Below the pieces are notes generated by a model. It saw only the letters and a list, made by a program, of their open reading frames with translations, ran no database searches and had not been told where the DNA came from. A program made the translations under genes and the position numbers. A stretch of 64,000 nucleotides of DNA from Zygnema cylindricum. Lineage: Eukaryota; Streptophyta; Zygnematophyceae; Zygnematales; Zygnemataceae. Shown here piece by piece: positions 13,601-23,909 of the stretch (position 1 is its first letter; each line of letters opens with the position of its first letter). The stretch lies in the NCBI GenBank assembly GCA_037447655.1, contig JBBHKE010002431.1, positions 37,641-101,640 on the forward strand, in the 5' to 3' direction.

Positions 13601-16600
13601 ACTGAGTTTCATTGAAGTTGGTACACTCGGTGTGTAACAATGCGTACGACAACAACTTGGCGTGTTGTATGTAAAGGCTCAATGATCCACTCTCTCCCAC
13701 AACAAAAGCCACGATTTCATCTTAGGATCTTATCTTAAACATCCTTTTGGAAACATAAAAATATGGATTACAACTCTTGCTTGTTGGAAGTCGACTAAGA
13801 TAAGTACAATTAGTGCCAGATAGCATACTGTGATGATTGCTGGTACGTTTTTGGGTGTCCATAATTGCTCAATTTTTGAGAAAAGAACTGCTTCATTAGT
13901 TTCTTGGCTAGATCAATTGGTCGCTAAACCAAATGAATATGGCAAAGTGCCTCAAGGCGTAAAATTTGACGTTTGGCAATCAATGCGCAATTGCAGGATT
14001 CATGTCACCTCACTTCAAATTTTTGAATATAACCAAAATTACAATTTTTTTTGTGTTGGACATGTATTGAAGGGTGACTTTGTTACAGGGAATGGTTAGA
14101 TTAAAGTTTAATAAGTTACGAATGGATTTTGCAAAACAGAATTGCAGTTTATGAAACAGCGGTTGAGAAGTATTACTAAAAAAAAAATTGAACAGTAGAT
14201 CCCTACCTATCACTTTCAATTGTTAGATATACCTAGCCAGCCATCTCCGAAGACTACATCCGTGTTAAGGAGAGAAATAGAAATAATAAAAAATCATAAT
14301 AATAATAAAAAGAAGAACAAAAAATAGCATTAATATATAACAACAACGATAAAAAATAAATAATAATAAAAAATAATTATATCTACAATAATAATCATAA
14401 AAAAAAAGAATATGAAAAAAACTATATTGGACATTTAAGATATATATATATATATTTTTTTTTGGAACTATTTTCTTATGTAGAGCTTGTTTATCCATTT
14501 ATTTTTAAATGTACAAAAATTTCATCATGGAAGCTTAGATGAATTTACCGTGGAATGAAGGGAATGGGGATGGCGCATGGGGCCAAAAATGGGGAGGGAA
14601 TTGTGATTGAAATAGATTTGGATTGAAAACATGTCATTGAATAATTGTGTATTTTTCCTTCATATATTCTGATATATTTTCCTTACTTATTTGCAAATTT
14701 TTCCTTTTCTACAATGAAAAGAATGGGTTGAGGAACCTGTCAAAAGCCATGTGTTATGAAAACCTCGCCATTTGCAATTGTTTTTTTTCCTCTTTAGCAA
14801 ATTTTTTTGTTCCCTTGGTTTTGTCGATTTTTTTTTTGTTGTATTTTCTTGTTTAAGTGTAATGAAAATAAATAATCTATCCACAAGATCATTTTTTTGT
14901 TCTATTTGATAGTCATGATTTCTCATTTTATTCATTTGAAATGGAATGATACGTGAAAAGCAAAGAAAAAAAGCAAAGGGATAAATGCAAAAAAAATGAT
15001 ATAAAATATACATATATTCATATTCATATGCATGTATACGTGTAGGGGAGATAGTAGAGAAACTTTATTGTTTTATTTGAAATTTGACATGATATATTAT
15101 GTTTTTTTCTATTTCATCATTATTTATGCAAATATATGTGATTGTGTGAGAGAACATCGTAGATTGATAGTTTTTTTCCCTCGATATTTTTCTTTAACTT
15201 TTTTATAATTGGTTTTGGTGTCACAGATTCCTATTTGGTTGCGAGTTGACTGGAAGCATTCCATCATCCATCGGTCAACTGACATCGCTCCAAATCATGT
15301 AAGACACATGCCACTATGGTTGTGTTACGTATTAAACTGTGTTCCCAATAGATATGGTTTGTTGTAAAAAGATTGGTGACCTTGTCGAAGTTTCCCAGAA
15401 ACAAACTCTTTTTTTTTATTAAAGTTTTTATTAGAGAAAATGTTAATATAGAAAATGAAGTGACTTAATGGTAGACGAGGGCTGAGGGAGGGGGGAAGGA
15501 TGTGGAGATCATGACTGTAACAGTTGTGGATTGGAAAATTTATGGTGTGGGAACATAATATTTTGCAATAGTTTGTTTTTTTCTTCCACTTCTTGCCTAT
15601 CGTCTTTTCTTGCTTTTGTGTTATTCTATAATCATTTCAAAAGGATAAGATGTTTGAAAGAAGAGAGGGAAAGCAAAAGGAAAGGGGTGAAAAAAATATA
15701 CATGCATGTATTATAGTAGATACGAATATCCATATATTTATAATTCATAAGCATATGTATGTTAGGAAGAAGTTAAAGAAAGATGTAAATTTTGATTTGA
15801 AATTTGAAGTGATGGCTTTTTTTTCATCATTCTTCCCTTTTTGTGTAAGATCTACTCATATTGATAAAAATTAGTTTTGTTCACTTTTGGTTATTTCATT
15901 TAAATTGGTTAATATAAGTGATAGATTGTAGCGAAGTGAAGAGAGGGGCGAGAGAAGGTAAAGGGAGGGGAGGGGAAAAGAGGGTATTGCGAACAAATAC
16001 CATTGTAAATCGGAATATTGTATTTCGATATTGTTTTTTATTCCTCGAACTTTGAGTTTCTCTTACTTTTTTTATGGTTAGTTTTGTGAATGCTATGTCA
16101 CAGAGATCTTTGGAATAACCAGTTGAGCGGAAAAATTCCATGGTCCATCGGTCAACTGAAATCCATCCAACAATTGTAAGGCTCGTGACACCATGTTGCG
16201 CATCAAAAGTACCCTTCAAATAGAAATGTTATCTTACAAAACTAATTCCCTCGATTGAAGGTTGTAAAAGTCTTAGTTCGGTATTTCTGAAAAGTCGCAT
16301 AGTTATTCGATTTTTTTATGTTAAGAATATTCAGTTACATAAATTTTAGTGAATTCTTAAAAGAGGGCCAAAAAAGGCGCGTGGGCCTGTTATGGGGCCG
16401 GGGAAAGGGACTACTAGATCCGGATTGAAAACCATGCATTTATCGAATGTGTGTTTTTCTTTTTTATGGTTTTTCTTTTTTTTGATTTGCATTTTATTTT
16501 TTTTGACGGAAAAGGGGGTGGAGGAGCGGGCAAAAACCCATGAAGTGTGGAAATTTTGCAACACGCAGTAGTTTTTTTTTGTCCTCCATTTCATATCTAT

Positions 16601-19600
16601 TTTCTGTTGGTTTTGCTGATTCTTTTTTTTCTTTTTTAGTCATTTGAAATGGACATGTGAATCATTGGAGGGAAGGAAAAAAAAAAGGTGGAAGAGATAA
16701 AAAATTAACATACATGTTTTCATTATTTTTATGCATAAATTTGTATGGGGAATATACTAAAAAAAATGAACTTCTTTTAATTGAAATTAACATGATTTCT
16801 TAAGTTGTTTTTATAATCTATACATGTTGTTGAAGATCGGTTATGTCAATTTTGCGTAATTTGTTTTTTTCTTTTTTGTATTATATTAAATATAGAGAGA
16901 GTGGAAGGTTTTAACAAAATGGGGGAGAGGGTAAAAAAGGGAATATTGTGGTTGCGTGCAAACAAATACGATTGTGTGGAAAAAGTGTAAATTGAAGTTT
17001 TTTATCTTCCCTCGAAATTTGAATTCTTTACATTTTTTTTATGATTAGTTTTGTGGATGCTCGGTGTTGCAGACGTCTAAATCAAAACCAGTTGATTGGA
17101 GGCATTCCATCATCCATCACTCGATTGACATCCCTTCAATACTTGTAAGACACATGACACTATAGATGTGTTACGCTTCAAAAGTGAATTTTCAATGGAA
17201 ATGATCTGTTATAAAAAACAGTTCACCTCATTGAATTTTATCAAAAACCATTTTTTTTTCTATAAGGAAATCTATTTATAGAAATTGAAGTGACTTAGGG
17301 GTGTAAGATAGGAAAGTCAAGGGCTTATTGGGTGACTGGGGGAGGGGGGGAGAGAGTTGATCATGATTGGAATAAAAGTAATTTTCTTTATGACTAATAG
17401 ATCATTGAAACTGCTAAAGTTTTTATGTGGGAGTTTGATTTTCAATGTGAATCTAAAGATAGAGTTATTTCAATATTTGATTAGGTTTTTCAAAATTTGA
17501 TGTTTTTTTCTTAAAGTTTTTTTTTTTGTTTTATATGCAAAAATTAGGAATTGGAGAATGCTATGTCATCAGGTGGAAGTCAAAAAAGAAAGGGGCAGTG
17601 TTCTAATAATACGACATTTAACAATTATGCCTTTACCTTTTGATTTTTCTTTGTTTTTTTTTTTTTTGTGCGGATTATTATTTCTTTGTGGAAGGGGAAA
17701 GGAAACAATAGGTGGGAAAGGGAGTGAATCTTGGCAAAAGCTATGACATATGACAACTTTGCAATTTGCAATAATGTTTTTCCTCCGATACTTGTTAGTT
17801 CTTTCTTTTCTTGGTCTAAGTGATGAAATTGATAGTTAGGATTTTTAGCTTTGTTATTGTTATTAATATATGATTTTGTTGATGATAGTTTTTATTATTA
17901 TTATTAGTACTATTATTAAAATTGGTACTGGCACTATTGTTAGCACTATGGTCATTAGTGCTACTCTTTTTATTGGCACTATGGATACTACTATTGTTGT
18001 TCGGAGACAACTGCTGACACAGAAGACGATGAGGAAGCAGCAACTGCTGGTACAGAAGACGATGAGGAAGAGAAGACGATTAGAAGACGATGGGGAAGAG
18101 AAGACGATGAGGAAGCAGCAGTAGTCTTTTCAGAAGTAAAAATAAGCACGAAGCTTTTACAAAAAACCGGTCTAAAACAACAACTTCAGCAGGGCATAAA
18201 AGGCAATCAAAGAACACAATAGCCCTACACATCTACTACAATGTAGATAACAACAGGTTGAACACACTCACAAAATTACACAGAATTCTGTTCACAGATC
18301 TGTGAGTGAGATATTTACAGAAAGTTATCAAAAATTTGATACAGTTTTTGATGCAAAGTGTTCTTAACTTAGAAAACTGCCTAAGTCCTACTTCTATACA
18401 CTGAAACTACACAACTGATCGTACGGAGGCATACCAGCCGTACGCTAACTACCAACTTTCTCTATTACTATGAGTATACCCAAATACTTCGAGGTATGTT
18501 AGAATGAATTAATCAACTGTAATAAACTGATTAACAAAACGACGAAGCTCTGTTCTATCAAATATTTACATCGACGTCGGCCGTACATGTTGAGTCATAG
18601 AAGATTGACTCCGGTCGTCTCTTGGACATATTTGTTGGCATTCTTTGTCCGCCGTCCGTATGCACAATTCGGCATCGTAGATGAAATGCCGCGTGTAACC
18701 GTACTCATCCAAATGTATCCGCGAACCGACTACGCATATTCCGGAATGTATTCTCCGTCGTGCCGACACGTGTTCCGGGAGTGTTTTAATCCGTGTACTC
18801 TCTAGTTACTCACTTAGCGACGAGACAATGTCATCGCTCAATACCAGCGACAAAGGAACTTACTTCCGAACGGACTTATCAAAACATTCTAAGTCCTAAA
18901 TTGGCTCTCTCTCCTCACACCCGAGGCATAGAGAGGACTAAAGCTTTCCAAAACAACAACTAACAAAAACTGGTATAATACCAAAACTACTGTTAGTATT
19001 ATAGTGTTTTTTTTTCAATTTCAATCATTTGAAATAGATTAACCTTTGTGACGCAAAAGGTAAAGAATAAAAGAGGAGGGGTAAAATATAAGACTTAATC
19101 ATACTTATCCATTTATTATTTATCTGTATATATGTTTGTATAAGTAAAAAAATAGAGTAACATGAATCTTTTTTTTGAATTTATTCATGATTTTATTGCA
19201 TAATTTTTTTATTGTCATCCATGTTGCTCGTGATTAGAACTGCTGGAAAATTTTAAAGTTGAGTTTGTGACTATGAAATTCTGTAAAGAAATGATTCAGT
19301 CTGGAAAAATTGAGTGAAAGACTAAATAAAAAAATAAACAAGAGAGGGTGAGAAGGAGTTTCAAGAACAGGGTCGAGATGGAACGTACGAGCAAATGCAT
19401 TTATGTGTGAAAATAACTTATTTTGATATTGTATATTTTTCTGCCTCCGACCTTTTTCATCTTTTTTGACGCTTGATTTTGTGGATGACTTATGTCACAG
19501 ATGGTTAGGAGACAACCAGTTGAGTGGAAATATTCCATCGTCCATCGGTCGACTGACAAACCTCCAAGTCTTGTAATACACATAACACTGGTTTTGTTGC

Positions 19601-20329
19601 GTATCAAATGTAAACTTCACTTAGAAATGCTTTCTTGCAAAAATAATTCCTCGCATCAAAGATAGAAAAATGTTAAAATTTTACGTCGTTAATTTTCAAA
19701 AATCGGCACAATTACTTGTGTTTTCATTCAAACTTCGAGAACTTCTCTATTTTGACATTTTTGGTATTTGGAAATTTTTGTAATTTTGACTTGTTTAACA
19801 TTTCTACATTGTTTTATTAAGTCATTTTTTTACATTTTGGCATTTTTCGTATTTTGGCATTTTTTGAAGTTTGGTATTTTCCATATGTTTACACTTTCTA
19901 CATTTGACGATTTTTGCCTTTGGATATATTTTAAAATTCCACATTTTTTGTATTTTAGATCCTTCTCTCTCTCTTTTCATATTTTGCGTTTCGACATTTT
20001 CTGCGTTTCCGCATTTTCTATCTTTTTGTATTTTTTTGCGTTTGGACATATTTTGTGTGTTGAAGGTTTATGCGTTTCCACTTTTCTCTATATTCTTTGT
20101 TTCAAATTTGTTTGCTATTAACATTTTTCATTTCAAATCGTCGGAAATGTATAATATTTATATAATGTGGATAAGATATAAATAATACATAAATACGTAT
20201 ATATGCATGTATGTGTGTGGGGGGTTTTAGAAAAACTTACGTTTTTTTTTTTGAAATTTGACATGATTTAATCATTCCTTATATTTTCTGAAATGTATAT
20301 ATATATAGATATATATATATAAATATATG

Positions 20330-20384
<55 letters not shown>

Positions 20385-23300
20385 TGCCACAAGTTGGTTA
20401 TGTTGATTTCATATTATTTTTTATTTTTAATGTTGGAAACCTTAATGACAAATAGGATCAAACGGAATTGGTTTTGCGGATGTGTAGCGTTACAAATGTC
20501 CAAATGACAACCACTGAGTGGGCGCATTTTAATTCAAAACCTTGCATTGACCAAATGGTTATTTTTCCCTCTCTATTGAGATGTTTTTTTTTTTTTTTTT
20601 TTTATGCAATGTAAAGGAGATTTGAGGAGTGCGATAAAAGCCATGTCGTATGAAACATAGCAATTTGATTTTTTTTCCCTTTCCGTTTCTATCAATTTGT
20701 ATCGTTTCGCCGATCATTATTTTTTTTGTATTTTTTCTATTTCAATCATTTGAAATGGAATTATCCATGTGAAGCAAAATAGGATAAGCAAAGGGAGGTG
20801 GTTGGAAAAGATAAGTTGTAAATATACAAATATGTGCATATGTTCACTATCGTATGCATAAATATGTGGCGAAATATTAGTAACACGTACTTTTTATTTG
20901 AAATTTGGCATGATTTGTTCTGGCTTTTTGTTTCATTGTTTTACTTTTTAATATTTATGTACTTTTTTGATGATTGGTTATGTTTTGTTGATTTTTTTTT
21001 TCTCGTAAAAAAAAAAGAAATGAGTGACAAACTGTAGCAAAGTGGAGAGAAAGGGGAGGAAGTTGATGGAAGGGAGTGGAGAAAAGAGGGCGCATGCTAA
21101 TAAATATTATCGTGAGTTTGTAATTGTATGATGATATTGTTTTTTTTCCCGCGGTATTTGAGTTTCATTTAGATTATGTCTGGTTTTGCGGATGCTATGT
21201 TACAGATATTTACAAAACAACGAATTGAGTGGAGGCATTCCATCGTCGGTTGTTAAATTGACATCTCTCAAAGAGTTGTAAGTCTCGTGATACTATGGTT
21301 GTGATGCGGATCGAAAGAGTGCATTAAATAGAAGTGGTTTTGTTGCAAAAAAATAATTCATTGAATCAAAGTTTGTCAAAAGCAAAACTTTTGTATGTTT
21401 TTTTTGTTTTTATTTAGGGTTATCAAATTTAAAAACTTTAAGTGACTTAATGATGGAAAAAGGGAGAGAGAAGCGTCGGGTTGGATGGGGGGGGTTGAAA
21501 GGATCATGATTGAAATAGATTTGGATTAGAAAACTTACAACTCACGAACGTGTCTTTTTTAATTCATTTTTTTAGTGGTTTTTTATGTGTTTTTTTTCGG
21601 ATTAATTTTTCAATACCATGATAGAAAGCGAAAGGGGGTAAAAGCGTGGCAAAAGCCTTGTGGTGTATAAGAGCCATGTGGTATGGTCGCGTTTGTTCAT
21701 TCTCAATTTTTAGCGAGAGTTCGTTCCTTTTAAAATTGGTTTTACATATTATTAGTTCTTTGTTTATTTGGTTAGTTCCCGTTAAAAAAATGCACAAATT
21801 CTGATGGTTTGTTGCAAAATAATGCACTACATTATTTAATTTGACAAGTACATTTCACCAGTAGAAGATTTTTTTGACGTAATAAATAAATTTTTGCTAT
21901 GTTTTTTTTTTCACTTTTATTGTTGTTAAAAAAAAAATCCATAATTTTAACTATTATTTTAGGGGTATTTAGGGTTTTTTAAGCTTTCCTGACAGGAAAT
22001 GGAGGTTACTATATTTAGGTGACGTGACTCTTTTAAAAATGCCAGTAAAAAAAAGAAAACATCGGTTATAAACACATTATTCATATTCCTAATAATGTTT
22101 TTTTTATATTAATTTTAGTGTCAGTTGAGTTAGTTTATGTGTAGTTAATTTAATTTAACAATCAAGCTTAAAATAAAAAATATGTTTACTTGTCTTATTG
22201 AACCAAGGTTGATGCATTTTAAACATCTTTATTTTTTATCCGTGTAATCGTGAATTTTATGGTTTGCCGGCTCTTTTTTTCTTCTACAATTATGGACCAT
22301 CTTTACAGTTTTATTAGCAGCAACTACTTCACGGGGCCGGTTACCAAAGTTAATGGACTTCCATATTGTTATTATTTAGGCTCCAACTGCCTATTTGGCT
22401 CAAGAAATCCAGCCGGGTGCCCATCCGACTTTCAACGAAGTAGAAGCGATTGTGAAGCGTTTTGCAATGCGACCCAACCAGGAGGCTCTTGTGGGGGAGG
22501 TGGTACTTGCTCTAGTGGCAAAAATGGGCCATCGTGCGCATGCAAAAAGGGATACAACAATAAAGCGAACAAGTTCTTCTGCAAATGTATGTATTTTTTT
22601 TGTACGATGGAAGCTAACCATTGTATTATCCAAAAAAATAAAAATGCTTTACTCTTTTTCTTTCTTTTATTCTTATGCATGTTTCACATAGGATACTCAC
22701 AACAAGGTCTTTATCTATGACAGTAATTCTTGATCTATGTGGTTTTCTGTAATGGAAAACATAAAAGAAAAAATCGCGCGTTCAATAGACTAACATTATT
22801 TACATCAATAGCAAAATGAATTAATAGAAAATATAATTTTATGCTTTCCAGTTGATGCCGAATTTTCCTTTGCAATAAACACGAGTTTTATTTTTTTGTT
22901 ACAATTTCGTTGAACGACAACCGATAAAAGTTTCCAAAAAAAAACCACTTGTAAATGCCTGAAGAGATTTTTTTTTTTTACTTTTTTTTTATTCATCTCA
23001 TCCTCTCCACACTTCTCTCTACACCCCCGAATTTTCCAGCAATTAACTTTTTTTGCCATCGGCATCTCTTCATTTCTCTCCAATTCAAGTTTTTACACTC
23101 ATCACCTAGTCCTTTGCTTTTTTCTTTCTTCCTTTCAAACTCAATAGTCTTATATTTTCTTGTATATTAGTTACTAAAAACAATAAAGTGCAAAACCAAA
23201 TACTGATTTCTGTATCCATAATAATTTGGGAAATTCAATGAAGGTGTGGTAATAATACGTTTATCAATTGCGGATTTTTTTCTTTTTACTTTTTGCGGGT

Positions 23301-23909
23301 TTTGATGTCATAATTTTTCCCGATTTTGTACTTATTGATTGGAAAATGGGTGGGGCGAGGGGTGGGAGGAGTGGGTGTCTTGGTGAATTTTATGGCGTGT
23401 GGAAATATCGCATTTCTGAAATATTTTCCTGCAATTCATAGCAATTCTTTTTTTCTGGTTTCTGAAATGTTTTATGCTTGTTATAATTATTAATAATACT
23501 GTTTACTACTGTGATTATTATTATTATTATTATGATTATTGTCATTTTTATTATTGTTATTATTGTTTTTTATTTTTTATTTTTTTTCTTTTGAGGAATC
23601 AATGTTGATCCTATGGCAGAAAATACTATGGCTGGCAATGACTCTTCCTCTCTTTATGATTTTTTAGTGTTGAAGCCGCATCCGCCGCCTCGTTCCCCCT
23701 CTCCTCGCTCTCGTCCATCACCGCCCCCACCTCGTCCCTCCCATTCCCCCCCCTGCCTTTCAAAATCCCCACCTCCTCGTCCTCGCCCTCGTCCCTCGCC
23801 TCTTTCAAAACCTCCACCTCGCTCTCACCGTCCTCCCTCACCTCCTCCAAAATCTCCACCTCCTCGTCGCCGCCCCCCTCCCCCACCTCGTCGCCGCCCC
23901 CCCCCCCCC
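1567..23909 (+). CDS. Gene A: LRR-EGF-proline-rich secreted or wall protein (5' partial, 3' in gap)
   Basis: Multi-exon gene built from recognisable exons at 1567-1638, 15227-15298, 16104-16175, 17073-17144, 19501-19572 and 21206-21277 (one 24-residue plant-type LRR each), 22309-22586 (EGF-like, Cys-rich) and 23668 to at least 23909 (Pro-rich). Every LRR exon is exactly 72 nt with phase-2 borders. The EGF exon enters in phase 2 and leaves in phase 1, and the Pro-rich exon enters in phase 1, so the frame is open throughout. The signal peptide and LRR cap are missing and expected left of the window by comparison with gene B. The Pro-rich exon runs into a 9-N gap, so the true C-terminus is unknown. 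LRRs of this type bind peptides or partner proteins; with a Pro-rich tail the plan recalls plant LRX wall proteins. No kinase domain was seen. Exact function is unknown. The 13.6-kb intron after the first LRR exon contains Copia-1. Confidence 0.8.
2528..2790. repeat. Tandem duplication, period about 129 bp
   Basis: Two adjacent copies start at 'gaattcaaatactatctctt' (2528) and 'gaattctaatattatctctt' (about 2657). They stay closely similar through 'gatgatgtcccctct' and 'cagtcaaatctgttccttt'. 129 is a multiple of three, so the duplication would keep a reading frame, if one existed. Confidence 0.85.
2893..2990. repeat. Tandem duplication, period about 45 bp
   Basis: The block 'ctcctaatctcaggcctcta' followed by 'gctctgtgtaactaaagttt' occurs twice in a row with one or two differences. 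Confidence 0.85.
4242..4246. repeat. Target-site duplication of Copia-1 (left copy)
   Basis: AGCCA directly precedes the left LTR; the same five bases follow the right LTR at 10734-10738. A 5-bp duplication is usual for copia integrases. Confidence 0.9.
4247..5315 (-). repeat. Copia-1 3' LTR
   Basis: 1069-bp direct repeat of 9663-10733. Both copies share 'gtcctcagagtggacaactt'-like words near the left end, 'gatctcggcgtttaatt'-like words in the middle and 'gaccattaatttctaca' at the right end. The outer end has TT where TG is expected in the + reading. This is long for a copia LTR. Confidence 0.92.
5316..6021 (-). pseudogene. Copia-1 RNase H and tail of reverse transcriptase
   Basis: The frame at 5818-6021 carries the RT/RNase H connection ([31 protein letters not shown]), where intact copies read YLTxTRPDI. 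The frame at 5548-5760 carries the RNase H core (CTSGYVLYVGDGACCWSRK and STMEAENMA, the copia SxTEAEY block). Downstream words KHMDIRLSFVREKV and MVADMMTKP continue to the end of the domain at about 5330. Stops separate the blocks, so this is a broken gene. Confidence 0.88.
6022..7887 (-). pseudogene. Copia-1 integrase core and reverse transcriptase
   Basis: A 471-codon frame (6472-7887) starts in the integrase core. It shows the catalytic D in ITDDWSR, the second D in IGNDNGGEYTS and the E in PEQNGVAERLNR, then TPYERWTSRKPDISHLKVFG. It continues into RT with WELVDCPPNRKPISCKWVF and ERYKNRLVAKGFTQNEGIDY. A frameshift near 6655 moves the VHQMDIKTAFLHGELEEE-type block to other frames. The RT active site YVDD is at 6311-6322 (TAT GTT GAT GAT on the minus strand). 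The first part of integrase lies upstream in another frame. Confidence 0.92.
7888..8722 (-). pseudogene. Copia-1 protease and GAG-pre-integrase / HHCC
   Basis: The frame at 8183-8722 contains an intact aspartic-protease motif (SWIIDSGASMHMY) and the usual downstream block SNVLFIPELNKNLFSTSVLD. The frame at 8010-8201 contains the integrase zinc-finger region (MWHKRLGHVNLDKLREI, then CSGC), followed by a TAA where the Ala/Gly-Lys boundary is expected. A further frame change near 7890 precedes the catalytic core. Confidence 0.9.
8723..9660 (-). pseudogene. Copia-1 Gag with damaged zinc knuckle
   Basis: The frame at 9068-9442 encodes a Gag segment (QTWDFNNMAAKHFILRHLTQ, ELATLFMELESARKNF) typical of copia capsid-like proteins. 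Near 8760-8795 a zinc knuckle CHFCKRPGHYMAER is readable; the last Cys of the CX2CX4HX4C pattern is replaced by Arg. The N-terminal part lies between about 9450 and 9650, just downstream of the primer site. Stops separate the blocks. Confidence 0.8.
9647..9661 (-). promoter_or_regulatory. Copia-1 primer-binding site (internal initiator tRNA-Met)
   Basis: Directly inside the 5' LTR the minus strand reads GTTATGGGCCCACC. This is complementary to the anticodon stem-loop of plant-type initiator tRNA-Met (GGTGGGCCCATAAC), not to the 3' acceptor end (which would give TGGTATCAGAGC). Priming from the 5' half of cleaved tRNA-Met is established for Drosophila copia and reported for Volvox Osser. Confidence 0.82.
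9663..10733 (-). repeat. Copia-1 5' LTR
   Basis: 1071-bp direct repeat of 4247-5315 with intact TG...CA ends in the + reading (TGAAAC...TTCTACA). It is followed by the target duplication AGCCA at 10734-10738. Confidence 0.92.
10739..15226. other. Giant intron of gene A, right part; unrecognised decayed sequence
   Basis: No gene assigned. On the minus strand 11906-12178 is an open frame including HSLGFKSLWENLPAGVPLG. It may continue the decayed element body that Copia-1 split, since the sequence on both flanks is minus-biased in coding character. On the plus strand 12567-14100 has a string of short frames in one general direction (for example KESHTCKVQ, PKSRRGKPSRSWLTKHSVD, VPQGVKFDVWQSMRNCR) that could be a dead transposase or other gene; I recognise no family. 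From about 14,250 the sequence is typical AT-rich intron of the LRR cluster. Confidence 0.4.
15227..15298 (+). CDS. Gene A exon: LRR 2
   Basis: 72 nt, acceptor GTGTCACAG, donor GTAAGACAC, phase 2/2. Core [17 protein letters not shown]. The Asn of the usual NxL is replaced by Cys. The intron just after it carries the conserved cassette tail (see the findings). Confidence 0.93.
16104..16175 (+). CDS. Gene A exon: LRR 3
   Basis: 72 nt, acceptor TATGTCACAG, donor GTAAGGCTC, phase 2/2. Core NQLSGKIPWSIGQLKSI. It is preceded by TTTTGTGAATGCTATGTCACAG, shared with other acceptors of the cluster. Confidence 0.93.
17073..17144 (+). CDS. Gene A exon: LRR 4
   Basis: 72 nt, acceptor GGTGTTGCAG, donor GTAAGACACATGACACTA, phase 2/2. 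Core NQLIGGIPSSITRLTSL. Confidence 0.93.
17995..18958. mobile_element. Possible solo LTR in intron of gene A
   Basis: A 964-bp, more GC-rich block interrupts a low-complexity ACT/ATT-rich intron stretch. It begins TGTTGTTCGG and ends CCAAAACAACA, so its ends are short inverted repeats of the TG...CA type. The flanking five bases are actat (left) and actaa (right), a near match for a 5-bp target duplication. Near its left end is a short tandem repeat built on 'gaagacgatgaggaagcagc'. No coding domains were seen. Other explanations are a different insertion type or chance borders. Confidence 0.4.
18010..18123. repeat. Short tandem repeat, 'gaagacgatgagg' based
   Basis: Four to five imperfect units of 'cagaagacgatgaggaagc' and shortened forms. 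Read forward, one frame encodes an acidic TEDDEEAAT-like peptide, but no start or surrounding gene is seen. Confidence 0.75.
19501..19572 (+). CDS. Gene A exon: LRR 5
   Basis: 72 nt, acceptor TATGTCACAG, donor GTAATACACATAACACT, phase 2/2. Core NQLSGNIPSSIGRLTNL. Confidence 0.93.
20296..20380. repeat. (TA)n microsatellite
   Basis: AT-alternating tract with a few interruptions, about 85 bp, in the intron between LRR 5 and LRR 6 of gene A. Confidence 0.95.
20496..20531 (+). pseudogene. Relic LRR exon of gene A
   Basis: After the cassette-like upstream word 'ggttttgcggatgtgtagcg' the acceptor is tacaa instead of tacag. The following bases keep the start of an LRR exon (tgtccaaatgacaaccactg, gtgggcgcattt) with a TGA in the LRR frame where TTG (Leu) is normal, and then diverge. 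It is read as a decayed LRR cassette between LRR 5 and LRR 6. Confidence 0.65.
21206..21277 (+). CDS. Gene A exon: LRR 6
   Basis: 72 nt, acceptor TATGTTACAG, donor GTAAGTCTCGTGATACTATG, phase 2/2. Core NELSGGIPSSVVKLTSL. The usual IGxL is replaced by VVKL. This is the last LRR before the EGF-like exon. Confidence 0.92.
22309..22586 (+). CDS. Gene A exon: LRR exit and EGF-like Cys-rich module
   Basis: 278-nt exon, acceptor TTTACAG, donor GTATGT, entering in phase 2 and leaving in phase 1. The start SSNYFTGPV is the last half LRR. About 75 residues with ten cysteines follow, including [36 protein letters not shown] and the end FFCK. The CxC...GY block is EGF-like; the module could equally be called a Cys-rich hinge. 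The counterpart in gene B (29481-29761) is 281 nt with the same phases and splice words. The EGF label is by pattern only. Confidence 0.9.
23668..23909 (+). CDS. Gene A exon: Pro/Arg/Ser-rich tail (runs into gap)
   Basis: Acceptor TTTTTTAG at 23667. With the phase-1 EGF exon the junction reads CK-L-LKPHPPPRSPS. About 80 residues are rich in PPPR, SPPP and PPPK words, like hydroxyproline-rich glycoproteins or extensins, and strongly basic (many Arg). The exon is cut by nine Ns at 23910-23918; beyond the gap a short frame ends at TAG near 23960. The matching exon of gene B is 332 nt and ends in a stop, so this exon may also be terminal. The length across the gap is unreliable. Confidence 0.8.

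Noticed and set aside
17870-18124. Acidic/basic short frames over the 'gaagacgatgagg' repeat
   Set aside because: Repeat-driven, no start context, inside an intron of gene A.
22250-22720. Treating the whole 156-codon frame around the EGF exon as one unspliced gene
   Set aside because: The parts before 22309 and after 22586 have no counterpart in gene B, while acceptor TTTACAG and donor GTATGT are shared by both genes with matching phases.
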